Assembly (NCBI RefSeq): GCF_000721495.1
Contig: NZ_JOHY01000093.1
Location: 1-15,667, forward strand
Direction of reading: 5' to 3'
DNA: 15,667 nucleotides
Source of the DNA: Streptomyces sp. NRRL F-5123
GTDB taxonomy: Bacteria; Actinomycetota; Actinomycetes; Streptomycetales; Streptomycetaceae
Shown in pieces: positions 1 to 7,168 of this stretch; the stretch's first letter is position 1; each line of letters starts with the position of its first letter. A program made the translations under genes and the position numbers. Under the pieces are notes generated by a model. The model was given only the letters and a program-made list of their open reading frames with translations. It did no database searches and was not told the DNA's origin.

Positions 1-209
1 GTGACCCCGTAGGTGTGGAGCAGCTTCTCGACGTAGGGAAGCTTGAGCCCGACCTCGGCCTTCTCCATCCGGCGGATCGTGGCGTGCGTGACGTCCAGCG
101 CGCGGCCCGCCTGCTCGAAGCTGATGCCCGCCTGCTCGCGCAGGTCCTGGAGCCTCTTGCCCAGCACCATGCGCAGGACGGTGGGTGCTCCGCCCGGCCG
201 GGGGTCCAT
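1..209 (-). CDS. XRE-family helix-turn-helix regulator, N-terminal part
   Basis: This is the 5' end of a gene that leaves the window at its left edge; 69 residues are visible. After a short leader (MDPRPGGAPTVLRMVLGKRL) comes a typical XRE/Cro-C1 helix-turn-helix: LQDLREQAGISFEQAGRALD, then the recognition helix around VTHATIRRMEKAEVGL. The pattern LRxxxGhSxxxxAxxLxVxxxTIxRhE matches the many Streptomyces XRE regulators that usually carry a C-terminal DUF5753 ligand-binding domain. That domain, if present, lies outside the window. The ATG at 207-209 follows an AAGGAG-like ribosome site at about 218-223; a GTG directly upstream is an alternative start. The protein probably binds DNA in the cytoplasm. 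The dyads at 230-251 and 281-300 in its upstream region are possible operators. The HTH assignment is firm, but the regulated genes are unknown. Confidence 0.9.
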   Translation of the reverse strand, partial: MDPRPGGAPTVLRMVLGKRLQDLREQAGISFEQAGRALDVTHATIRRMEKAEVGLKLPYVEKLLHTYGV

Positions 210-229
210 CACGGTGCGCTCCTTCTCCA

Positions 230-251
230 ACTGCCGTGGCCGGAAGGCAGT
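230..251. promoter_or_regulatory. Inverted repeat upstream of the XRE gene
   Basis: ACTGCC (230-235) and GGCAGT (246-251) form a perfect 6-bp dyad with a 10-bp spacer. It lies just upstream of the ribosome site of the XRE gene. XRE regulators often bind dyads in their own promoter, so this may be an autoregulatory operator. That is inference, since no consensus is known to me for this family. Confidence 0.3.
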
Positions 252-280
252 CTGTCATGGTGTGAGCGGCAGGGAACAGC

Positions 281-300
281 GGCGGAGGGACGCCTCCGCC
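281..300. repeat. Perfect 8-bp hairpin in the divergent spacer
   Basis: GGCGGAGG (281-288) and CCTCCGCC (293-300) pair perfectly around the 4-base loop GACG. There is no T-tract, so a simple terminator is unlikely. It lies between the divergent XRE and 89-residue genes, and could be an operator or a leader-RNA structure of the XRE transcript. The rest of the 210-447 spacer shows only a weak TACGAT -10-like box at 393-398. Confidence 0.35.
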
Positions 301-392
301 AGGGCAGACCGGACATTGCTGCACGCCGCCCCCATCCCCCTCACCCTGCCCACCCGCGCCTCCGTCGAGGCCTCGCTGTCGGCGAGACCCAC

Positions 393-398
393 TACGAT
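393..398 (+). promoter_or_regulatory. Possible -10 box for the 89-residue gene
   Basis: TACGAT fits the actinomycete TANNNT -10 pattern and would give a leader of roughly 40 nt before the ATG at 448. No good -35 hexamer is present 17-18 bp upstream, so support is weak. Confidence 0.25.
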
Positions 399-447
399 CC
401 AGCCATTCCCGGCCACCCGGCCGGGGACGGGCAGGGAGGGGACCGCG

Positions 448-717
448 ATGGGACGCCGGATGCAGGAATGGGCCCGCAAGAACAGGATGAAGGCCGCGGT
501 CGCCGCGCGCGAGCGGGGTGACAGCACGTACGTGCACGGCCTCGTCCTGGCCGACGAGAAGGTGCGGGACGCACACATAGGCTTCATCGAGGCGGAGGGC
601 TGGAAGCTGGTCTCCATGCAGGCGAACCCGGACAACCCGCGCGAGCGGTGGACGCTCGTCTTCGGCCGCGCGGAGGCGGTGGAGGGGGTGCCGGAGCCGA
701 CCGAGACGTCGGGCTGA
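448..717 (+). CDS. Small conserved-type protein, DUF4177-like
   Basis: The protein has 89 residues. The ATG at 448 is chosen because a GGGAGGGG ribosome site ends about 7 bases before it; longer in-frame readings run antisense through the XRE gene. The N-terminus is basic and helical (MGRRMQEWARKNRMKAAVAA). It is followed by a compact alpha/beta stretch with the pattern GFIEAEGWKLVSM...RWTLVFGR (about residues 44-74). This resembles the small DUF4177 family, whose members have a helix followed by EGWELVSV and a last strand ending F-x-R. The resemblance is by eye only, and no catalytic residues are evident. It is divergent from the XRE gene and 105 bp upstream of the WD40-KAP gene in the same direction, so it may be co-transcribed with that gene. 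Its function is unknown. Confidence 0.75.
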   Translation: MGRRMQEWARKNRMKAAVAARERGDSTYVHGLVLADEKVRDAHIGFIEAEGWKLVSMQANPDNPRERWTLVFGRAEAVEGVPEPTETSG

Positions 718-757
718 CGGCTCCCCCGGCGGACCCGCGCCGCGGCGGCGCTCCCGG

Positions 758-781
758 CCGCGAATGTCGCGGTTGCGCAAC
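758..781. promoter_or_regulatory. Two adjacent dyads upstream of the WD40-KAP gene
   Basis: CCGCGA (758-763) and TCGCGG (767-772) form a perfect dyad with a 3-base centre. It abuts a perfect 10-bp palindrome, GTTGCGCAAC (772-781). The pair ends 41 bp before the GTG start at 823. It may be an operator or part of a promoter; no matching regulator consensus is known to me. The rest of the 718-822 spacer is GC-rich and shows no convincing -35/-10 pair. Confidence 0.3.
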
Positions 782-822
782 TCCGGGGGTCTCCGGGCCG
801 GGGACTGACGCATCATCGGACG

Positions 823-3800
823 GTGACCGACACCGGCTCAGCCACCGGCTCCGCGTACGCCGCCCGTCCGGGCGGGCCCCCGCTGCAACTCGTCCCGCTC
901 GGCGGGCCCGTGACCTCCCACATCAACGGGGTGCGGTCGGCCGCGTGGACGACGGGCCGCCAACCGCCGGTGCTCGCCACAGGTGGCGGGAACGGCGAAA
1001 TACGCCTGTGGCAGGCCGGTGGGTCCGGGCTGTTCCCCCTCGGCACTGCTCCCGTCGGCCATTCCGGCTGGGTGCGGTCGATGGCGTGGGCGTGGGACGG
1101 CGAGCGGCATCTGCTCGCCACCGGCGCCAGCGACGGAACGGTGCGCCTGTGTTCGCTGGACGACGGCACGATGCGCCTGCTCGACGAACCCGGCCTCGGC
1201 CACACCAGTGAGGTGCTCTCAGCGGCATGGGCCAAGAACGGCGAGCGGCTGCTGCTCGCCACCAGCGACGCAGGGGGCTGGATACGCCTGTGGGAAGCGG
1301 CCGACAACGGCCTGCGAGCTGCTTCCCCGGGCATCGTCGGCGTCACCGGCGAGATGCTCTCGCTGGCATGGGCCAGGGACGACCGTCAGCTCCTGCTCGC
1401 CGGAGGTATAGGCACCGGCGAGATACTCCTGTGGCACCTGGGCGGCAGAGCACTGTCCGACCTCCCGGGCCGGAACACGGGCCACACCTGGGCAGCGCGA
1501 TCCGTGGCATGGGCGCAGGACGGCGAGCAACTCGTGCTCGCGAGCGGCAGCAACGACCAAACCATCCGGCTGTGGGGGCACGACGGAGCCTCCCTGCGCC
1601 CCCTCGGCGAACCCGCCACCGGCCACACCGACTGGGTACGGTCCGTCGCGTGGGCGCGTGGCGGCGGGCGGCTCCTGCTCGCCAGTGGCAGTGACGACGG
1701 CACCGTACGGCTGTGGGAGCGCGTCGGGGACGCCCTGCACCCGCTCGGCGAACCCGCCACCGGCCACAGTGGCTGGGTGCTCACGGCGGCCTGGGCGCAG
1801 CACGGCACGCGCCTTCTTCTGGCCACTGGTGGCAACGACGGCACCGTGCGGCTGTGGGAAGCTGTGGAGGACCGCGCGCAGCCCCGGATCCCGGCGTACC
1901 GCTCCGACGCGCTCGGTGTGCCGGACGCGCTGGCCCGCTCCGACGACGCGCGGGCACTGGCCGAGCTGGTCACGGCGCGTTCGGCGCGGCCGCCGCTGGC
2001 GGTGGGGCTGTTCGGGGACTGGGGCGAGGGCAAGAGCCACTTCCTGGGGCTGCTCCAGCAGCAGGTGGACCTGGTGGCCCGGGCGGGCAACCCGCTGGCG
2101 CACCGGGACGTACGGCAGGTGCGGTTCAACGCCTGGCACTACGCCGAGACCGGGCTGTGGGCGAGCCTGGTCGCCGAGCTGTTCGCGCAGCTGACCGCAC
2201 CACCCGGGGAGGACGACCCGGGAGAGGCACAGCGCAGCATGTCCCGGCTGACCGCCGAACTCGTCACGGCACGCGGGCTGCGGCCCCGGCTCGACGCCGC
2301 CCGCGCCCGCCGCGACCGGCTGGAACGGGCGTTGCGGGAGCGGAACCTGTGGGACAGGCTCTCGCCCGACCAGCAGCAGCACATCGCCGAACTCGCCGAG
2401 CAGGACGCCGTGCCCGCCCGGTACTACCGGCAGAGCGCGGGGGGCCTCGCCGTCGTCCGGGAACGCCTGCTGATCCTGGGCGCGACCGTACGCGGCATCG
2501 GCCCGGTACGAGTGGCGACATTCCTCGCGGCGTGCGTGGCCGTGGTCGCCGGTGGCGTACTGGCGGCACGGTGGTGGCAGTGGCTGCCGGGCTGGGCGAG
2601 CGGAATACCCGGTGCGGTACCGCTGCTCGCGGGAGTGGCATGGATCCGCGGGCAGGCGGCACGGACCCGCGTGGGCTTCCGGCAAGTGCGGCAGGCCGCC
2701 CAGCGGATCGCCGAGCAGCAGCGCGCGAAGCTGCTGACCGCCGCCGAGGTGGCCGCGGCGGAAGTAGCGGCGCTGGAGCGCCAGATGCAGGACCTGACGG
2801 CCGCGGGCCAGCTCGCCGGGCTGATCGGCGACCGGGCTGCGGGCGCTGACTACCGCGGTCAGCTGGGCGTCATGACGCAGATCCGAGAGGACTTCGAGCG
2901 GATGGCGGAGCTGCTGGGGCAGGCGGCTTCGCCGGATGAGGGGGCGGAGGCCGGCGCCCGCGACGAGGCGGACGACGCGCTCCCCCGTATCGACCGGATC
3001 ATCGTCTACATCGACGACCTCGACCGCTGCCCGCCCGCGCGGGTCGTCGAGATGCTGGAAGCCATCCACCTCCTGCTCGCCGTCGAGCTGTTCGTGGTCG
3101 TCGTCGCGATCGACCCGCGCTGGCTGCTGCGGGCGATCGCGGCGCACTACCGCGACGTGCTCGACGCCGCGCCCGGCGAGGGAGTCGCGGGCCTGGGGGC
3201 GTCCACGCCGGCCCAGTACCTGGAGAAGATCTTCCAGGTCGTGCTGACACTGCCCGCGCTGGACGTGGGCGGGTACGGGCGGATGATCGACACGCTCGTC
3301 GGCGTACGCAACGACCGGACGCCGCCGCCTTCCGCGTCCGGAGGTGCGGCCGCGTCAACGGCACCGGGCCCGACCTCCGAACAGGCCCCGGACCGCACGG
3401 ACCCGGGACCCGCGCAGGCGGCGACCCCCGCCCCCGCGGAGCCCGTACTCGGGGACGAGGACGACATGGCCCTCGGCATACCGCGCGTGGACGCCCTCCG
3501 CGTCGTGGAACGCACCGACCCGCTCACGCTGGAGCCCGACGAACTCGCCCTGCTGCGCCTGCTCGGCCCGCCCCACCTGGTGGCGACGCCCCGCGGGGTG
3601 ACGCGGCTGGCCAACAGCTACGGCCTGCTCACCGCCCTGCGCCGTACCCACCGCGAGGCCGACCTCGCACAGACCGCCGAGTCGGGCTCCCCGCCGTACC
3701 GCGCGGGGATGGTGCTGCTCGCGGCGCTGGTCGCGTACCCCGCCCTCGGCCCGGCGCTGTGCCTGCACCTGCACGCCGAGGCGACGGCCCGCCCCGGCGC

Positions 3801-4038
3801 GACCTGGCGGGACTTCTGCGCGGCCCTCCCGCCCCCGGCCGCCCCCGCGGACACCATCGCCCAGTGGGGGGCTCTCCGTGCGGCCCTGCTCGCCGTCACG
3901 CAGACCGCCACGGACCACGCCCTGCTGCTGCCCATGCCCCTCACGGTCTGGCGCGAGTGGGTCCTCCCGGTGGCCCGGCTGTCCTTCCCGGCGGGCAGCA
4001 TCGTCTCGACCCTGCACCCGGGCCAGGCCCCCGCCTGA
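823..4038 (+). CDS. WD40-propeller/KAP P-loop NTPase fusion protein
   Basis: The protein has 1071 residues. Residues 31-347 form seven WD40 blades, each with (G)H near its start and I/VRLW at its end, repeating exactly every 47 residues. From about 366 follows a KAP-type NTPase: Walker A GDWGEGKS (398-405), the KAP-typical VRFNAWHY (433-440), and Walker B IIVYIDDLDRCPP (726-738). A TPRGVTRLANSY motif at 922-933 matches the NPRxhKRhhN element of the family. As in other KAP proteins, membrane helices (about 562-582 and 594-611) and a long helical stretch (about 612-700) are inserted between Walker A and B. A Pro/Ala-rich linker spans about 832-875. The GTG start has no clear ribosome site, so the message may be nearly leaderless. 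KAP NTPases (named for Kidins220 and PifA) include the phage-exclusion protein PifA. A role as a membrane-bound sensor or defence ATPase is inference; the domain calls are firm. Confidence 0.92.
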   Translation: MTDTGSATGSAYAARPGGPPLQLVPLGGPVTSHINGVRSAAWTTGRQPPVLATGGGNGEIRLWQAGGSGLFPLGTAPVGHSGWVRSMAWAWDGERHLLATGASDGTVRLCSLDDGTMRLLDEPGLGHTSEVLSAAWAKNGERLLLATSDAGGWIRLWEAADNGLRAASPGIVGVTGEMLSLAWARDDRQLLLAGGIGTGEILLWHLGGRALSDLPGRNTGHTWAARSVAWAQDGEQLVLASGSNDQTIRLWGHDGASLRPLGEPATGHTDWVRSVAWARGGGRLLLASGSDDGTVRLWERVGDALHPLGEPATGHSGWVLTAAWAQHGTRLLLATGGNDGTVRLWEAVEDRAQPRIPAYRSDALGVPDALARSDDARALAELVTARSARPPLAVGLFGDWGEGKSHFLGLLQQQVDLVARAGNPLAHRDVRQVRFNAWHYAETGLWASLVAELFAQLTAPPGEDDPGEAQRSMSRLTAELVTARGLRPRLDAARARRDRLERALRERNLWDRLSPDQQQHIAELAEQDAVPARYYRQSAGGLAVVRERLLILGATVRGIGPVRVATFLAACVAVVAGGVLAARWWQWLPGWASGIPGAVPLLAGVAWIRGQAARTRVGFRQVRQAAQRIAEQQRAKLLTAAEVAAAEVAALERQMQDLTAAGQLAGLIGDRAAGADYRGQLGVMTQIREDFERMAELLGQAASPDEGAEAGARDEADDALPRIDRIIVYIDDLDRCPPARVVEMLEAIHLLLAVELFVVVVAIDPRWLLRAIAAHYRDVLDAAPGEGVAGLGASTPAQYLEKIFQVVLTLPALDVGGYGRMIDTLVGVRNDRTPPPSASGGAAASTAPGPTSEQAPDRTDPGPAQAATPAPAEPVLGDEDDMALGIPRVDALRVVERTDPLTLEPDELALLRLLGPPHLVATPRGVTRLANSYGLLTALRRTHREADLAQTAESGSPPYRAGMVLLAALVAYPALGPALCLHLHAEATARPGATWRDFCAALPPPAAPADTIAQWGALRAALLAVTQTATDHALLLPMPLTVWREWVLPVARLSFPAGSIVSTLHPGQAPA
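913..1863 (+). repeat. Seven WD40 repeats, exact 47-codon period
   Basis: The blade-start pairs lie at residues 32-33 (SH), 79-80, 126-127, 173-174 (GV), 220-221, 267-268 and 314-315 of the WD40-KAP protein, so the period is 47 with no insertions or deletions. A 25-base stretch at 1603-1627 recurs unchanged at 1744-1768, 141 bases later. That suggests recent duplication or gene conversion between blades. Confidence 0.9.
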
Positions 4039-4049
4039 CACGCGGGGGC
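4027..4049 (+). terminator. Hairpin overlapping the stop codon of the WD40-KAP gene
   Basis: GCCCCCGC (4027-4034) pairs perfectly with GCGGGGGC (4042-4049) around a 7-base loop that contains the TGA stop. No U-tract follows, but GC-rich hairpins without U-tracts are common at actinomycete gene ends. It separates the WD40-KAP gene from the next gene on the same strand. Confidence 0.6.
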
Positions 4050-4128
4050 GTCATTCCGATGCGTACGCCGGAAGAATGGCGGGACGGGAACGGAAGGCGT
4101 GTTACGCCCGCGGGCCGGGAGAGATCCC

Positions 4129-4134
4129 TACCTT
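4129..4134 (+). promoter_or_regulatory. Possible -10 box for a leaderless transcript
   Basis: TACCTT at 4129-4134 is followed by 7 bases and then the ATG at 4142. This is the TANNNT-N7-start arrangement of leaderless actinomycete genes. No ribosome site stands at normal distance (GGGAGAGA is about 20 bases upstream). No clear -35 hexamer is visible, and nothing else notable is seen in the 4050-4128 part of this spacer. Confidence 0.4.
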
Positions 4135-4141
4135 GCGCGGT

Positions 4142-6535
4142 ATGAACCTGAGAAATTCCCCTGCCCCCACCGCACGACGGGGGCGCAACCGGCTCGGGCG
4201 GTGGGTCGCGGGCGGGCTCGGCGTGCTGGGACTGGTCGCGACGGGCATGGGCCTGCCCGCCCACACGGCCGCCGCGCAGGGGGCGGGCGTGCCGCTGGTG
4301 AACGAGACGTTCACCGGGGCCACCGCCGACCCGGAGTTCGAGGGGTTCGGGGACGCGTGCCTGACCGGCGCGCCCCAGGCCCCGGCGCCCGGTCCCGGCA
4401 CCCACCCGCTGGGCGGCTGCCCGGCCGGCCCCGTGGGGCCCGTACCGCCGGACAACGGCGCGCCCCACGGCTACCTGCGGCTGACCGACGCGGGCAACGA
4501 CCGGTCCGCGGCCGCCCTCTACAACCACGCCCTCCCGGCGAACCAGGGCATGGTCACCACCTTCGACCAGTGGCAGTACGGGGCGACGACCAACCCGCCC
4601 GCCGACGGCATCTCGTTCTTCCTCATCGACGGCGCCGCGTCGCTGACCGCGCCCGGAGCGTTCGGCGGCAGCCTCGGCTACGCGCAGAAGCTTCCCGACG
4701 ACAACCCGAACGCGACGTTCGTGCCGGGCGTCAACCACGGCTACGTCGGGGTGGGCCTGGACGTCCTCGGCAATTACTTCGGCGACTGGGAGCACCGCGG
4801 CAACGGCTGTGCCACCCGCTCCCCGGCCGGCACGTCCTTCCGCATCCCGGGGCCGGGCGCGAACATGGTGACGCTGCGCGGGCCGGGCGACGGCACCGAG
4901 GGCTACTGCTTCCTCACCGCGACGACCAGCAACTTCTCCACCACGGGGCCCTGGCCCTCCACGCTGCCGGGACAGCTCCAGGGGCCGACGACCTCGCTCC
5001 CCGCGGACGCCACCCCGGCGGAGGCCGAGGCGCTGCTGGAACCCTCGCGGCGCACGGTGACCGTGGAGGTCTCCCCCGCGCCGAACCCGGTGATCACCGT
5101 CTCGATCGACTTCCACGACGGCAACGGCACCCAGCAGGTGCTGTCCACCCCGGCGCCGCAGCCGGTGCCGAGCACGTACAAGTTCGGCTTCGCCGCCTCG
5201 ACGGGGCTGTTCACGGACGTGCACCTCATCCGCAACGTCAGCGTCCACCCGGCGGCTCTGCTGCCGCGGCTCAACCTCGTCAAGCAGGTCTCCCAGGACC
5301 CGCCGCTGCCGCTGCCGCTGGTGCCGGGCACCCAGGTGCCGTACCAGTACGTGGTGACCAACAGCGGGAACACCGAGGTGAGCGGGGTGACCGTCACAGA
5401 CGACAAGGTCAGCGGCATCACCTGCCCGCAGACCACCCTCGCGGTCGGCGGGACGACGACCTGTACGGGGACGTACACGGTCACCGACGCGGACGCGGCG
5501 GCGGGTTCGCTCACCAACAACGCCACCGCGCACGGGCAGTCCGACGGCACGCAGGTCGACTCGCCACCGGACAGCGTCACGCTCCCGGTCCAGTCCGGAC
5601 CCGGGATCCGGCTGGAGAAGTCGGTGGACGACACCCGGGAGTACCAGGTCGGCGACGAGGTGGCGTACACCTACACCGTCACCAACACCGGCCCGGTCAC
5701 GCTGACGGGCGTGGCCGTCACCGACGACCGGGTGACCGGCGTGACCTGCGGCGCGACGACCCTCGCCCCGTCCGGTGAGCCCGGCGACAGCACGACGTGC
5801 ACCGGGACGTACACCGTCACCGACGCGGACGCCGACGCGGGGTCGGTCACCAACACCGCCACCGCGCAGGGGCAGGCCGACGGCACGCAGGTCACCTCGC
5901 CGCCGGACGACGCGACGGTGGCCGTCGCCTCCGAACTGGGGCTGCGGCTGGAGAAGTCGGCCGACGACAGCCGGGTCTACCGCGCCGGTGACGAGGTCAC
6001 GTACACCTACACCGTCACCAACACCGGCAACGCCACGCTGACCGGGGTCGGGGTCACGGACGACCTCGTGCCGGACGTGACCTGCGAGGCGACGACCCTC
6101 GCCCCGGGCGCGAGCACCACGTGCACCGGCACGTACACCGTCACGCCCGAGGACGCGGCGCGCGGCAACGTCGTCAACGTGGCCGCCGCACACGGCGAGT
6201 CCGGCGGCCGGGAGGTCGTCTCGGAGCCCGACAGCGTCACCCTCCGGGCGGCCGAGAAGCCCGGCCCCCCGAAGCCGTGCCACGACGAGTACGGCAAGCC
6301 GTGCCCGCCCGAGCCGAAGCCGACGCCCGAGCCCTGCCACGACACGTACGGCAAGCCGTGCCCGCCGAAGCCGACGCCGGAGCCCTGCCGCGACACGTAC
6401 GGCAAGCCCTGCCCGCCGAAGCCGGAGCCCTGCCGCGACACGTACGGCAAGCCCTGCCCGCCCGAGCCGAAGCCGACGCCGGAGACCTGCCGCGACGAGT
6501 ACGGCAAGCCCTGCGCCCCGAAGGCAGCCGCGTAA
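4142..6535 (+). CDS. Secreted lectin-like protein with DUF11-type and Cys repeats
   Basis: The protein has 797 residues. It begins with a signal peptide: Arg-rich n-region, hydrophobic core about 21-40, and a likely cut near HTAAA (41-45). Residues about 52-368 resemble bacterial L-type (legume-like) lectin domains, with DGISFFLIDG (155-164), GSLGY (176-180) and GVGLDVLGNYFG (203-214). Then come three DUF11/DUF7507-type Ig-like repeats (about 375-483, 486-596, 600-702), each with YxYxVTNxGN/P, VTDD and CTGTYTVT. The C-terminus (713-791) holds five copies of C-x-D-x-Y-G-K-P-C separated by Pro/Lys/Glu-rich linkers. There is no LPXTG sorting signal and no membrane anchor, so it is probably released or held on the wall by its repeats. 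The ATG is chosen for the signal peptide and the leaderless-type -10. A role in adhesion or carbohydrate binding is inferred from the lectin fold. Confidence 0.85.
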   Translation: MNLRNSPAPTARRGRNRLGRWVAGGLGVLGLVATGMGLPAHTAAAQGAGVPLVNETFTGATADPEFEGFGDACLTGAPQAPAPGPGTHPLGGCPAGPVGPVPPDNGAPHGYLRLTDAGNDRSAAALYNHALPANQGMVTTFDQWQYGATTNPPADGISFFLIDGAASLTAPGAFGGSLGYAQKLPDDNPNATFVPGVNHGYVGVGLDVLGNYFGDWEHRGNGCATRSPAGTSFRIPGPGANMVTLRGPGDGTEGYCFLTATTSNFSTTGPWPSTLPGQLQGPTTSLPADATPAEAEALLEPSRRTVTVEVSPAPNPVITVSIDFHDGNGTQQVLSTPAPQPVPSTYKFGFAASTGLFTDVHLIRNVSVHPAALLPRLNLVKQVSQDPPLPLPLVPGTQVPYQYVVTNSGNTEVSGVTVTDDKVSGITCPQTTLAVGGTTTCTGTYTVTDADAAAGSLTNNATAHGQSDGTQVDSPPDSVTLPVQSGPGIRLEKSVDDTREYQVGDEVAYTYTVTNTGPVTLTGVAVTDDRVTGVTCGATTLAPSGEPGDSTTCTGTYTVTDADADAGSVTNTATAQGQADGTQVTSPPDDATVAVASELGLRLEKSADDSRVYRAGDEVTYTYTVTNTGNATLTGVGVTDDLVPDVTCEATTLAPGASTTCTGTYTVTPEDAARGNVVNVAAAHGESGGREVVSEPDSVTLRAAEKPGPPKPCHDEYGKPCPPEPKPTPEPCHDTYGKPCPPKPTPEPCRDTYGKPCPPKPEPCRDTYGKPCPPEPKPTPETCRDEYGKPCAPKAAA
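5264..6247 (+). repeat. Three tandem DUF11/DUF7507-like repeats
   Basis: Equivalent lysines in LVK, LEK and LEK lie at residues 381, 493 and 605 of the lectin-like protein, so the period is 112 residues (336 bases). Each unit keeps the TYT/VTNTG strand, a VTDD turn, a single Cys before TTLA and another Cys in the CTGTYTVT strand. The first unit diverges most, with a Pro-rich stretch after residue 385. Confidence 0.85.
6278..6514 (+). repeat. Five C-x-D-x-Y-G-K-P-C repeats
   Basis: Five near-identical nine-residue units (two CHD and three CRD versions, E or T at position 4) are joined by linkers of the PPEPKPTPEP type, at residues 713-791. Each unit has two cysteines, suggesting five small disulfide loops after secretion. 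The DNA copies are also very similar, which indicates tandem expansion. Confidence 0.9.
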
Positions 6536-6579
6536 CGGCTGGGCCGGGCTGAGCAGTTGACCGCCATTTCCCGACAACC

Positions 6580-6610
6580 GCAGGCCCCCGCCACCACGGC
6601 GGGGGCCTGC
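6580..6610. terminator. Bidirectional terminator between convergent genes
   Basis: A perfect 13-bp inverted repeat, GCAGGCCCCCGCC (6580-6592) and GGCGGGGGCCTGC (6598-6610), surrounds the 5-base loop ACCAC. It ends directly at the stop of the minus-strand DinB/DUF664 gene and lies 44 bp after the stop of the plus-strand lectin-like gene, so it can serve both transcripts. Confidence 0.88.
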
Positions 6611-7132
6611 TCAGTCGCCGGTGCGCCTGTCCGTACGCTCGCGCAGGAGGTCGGCGTGCCCGTTGTGCCGCGCGTACTCCTGGATCATGTGGACGTACAC
6701 CCACCGCACGCTCAGCCGCCTCCCCGACGCCGCAACGAACGTCTCGTCGAGCCCCCGCCCGGCAACCGCCGCCCGCGCGGCCTCGACCTCGTCCCGATAC
6801 CGCCCGAAGTCCCGCTCGGCCCACCCCGCGTCGACCCCGCCGAACCCCTCTTCCCCGTCCTCCGGCCAGACCGCCCCGACGTCCTCCCCCGCGACCCGCC
6901 GCCGGAACCAGGACCGTTCCACCTCCGCCATGTGCCGCACCAGCCCCAGGAGCGTAAGGGAGGACGGCTCCACGGCGGCCCTCACCAACTGCTCGCCGTC
7001 CAGCCCCGCGCACTTCGCGAGCAGCGTCTCCCGCTGCCAGTCCAGCCACCCCTCCAGCGTGCCCCGCTCCGGCAAGCCGGTCAGATCCCCCAACTGCACG
7101 CTCCGCCCGACCTCCGGCGCTGTCCACGTCAT
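6611..7132 (-). CDS. DinB / DUF664 family protein
   Basis: The protein has 173 residues and the length and layout of the DinB/DUF664 four-helix-bundle family. These are small cytoplasmic metal-binding proteins that include thiol-dependent (mycothiol or bacillithiol) transferases; many members have no known substrate. The family-typical first metal helix is SLTLLGLVRHMAEVERSWF (59-77, His67). The last is VYVHMIQEYARHNGHADLLR (145-164, His156 and His159). The DGEEGF stretch near 92-97 is also usual for Streptomyces members. ATG 7132 is preferred because the conserved MTW-type N-terminus begins there; longer readings would run through the divergent promoter and into the neighbouring gene. No strong ribosome site is seen (GGAAGAG lies about 15-20 bases upstream). 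The exact reaction cannot be assigned. Confidence 0.88.
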   Translation of the reverse strand: MTWTAPEVGRSVQLGDLTGLPERGTLEGWLDWQRETLLAKCAGLDGEQLVRAAVEPSSLTLLGLVRHMAEVERSWFRRRVAGEDVGAVWPEDGEEGFGGVDAGWAERDFGRYRDEVEAARAAVAGRGLDETFVAASGRRLSVRWVYVHMIQEYARHNGHADLLRERTDRRTGD

Positions 7133-7168
7133 GGGGGAATTCTCGCTCTTCCGCCAGGCCGAGCGGCT

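Noticed and set aside
43..447. Upstream extension of the 89-residue gene
   Set aside because: It runs antisense over the XRE coding region, and the ATG at 448 has a good ribosome site.
1219..3147. Minus-strand open frame of 642 codons opposite the WD40-KAP gene
   Set aside because: Composition-driven shadow; the plus strand has clear WD40 and Walker motifs.
3878..4141. Upstream extension of the lectin-like gene into the WD40-KAP gene
   Set aside because: It would hide the signal peptide and overlap the preceding coding region; ATG 4142 starts a clear signal sequence.
3941..6577. Minus-strand open frame of 878 codons opposite the lectin-like gene
   Set aside because: Arg/Gly/Val-rich shadow that crosses the terminator and two gene ends.
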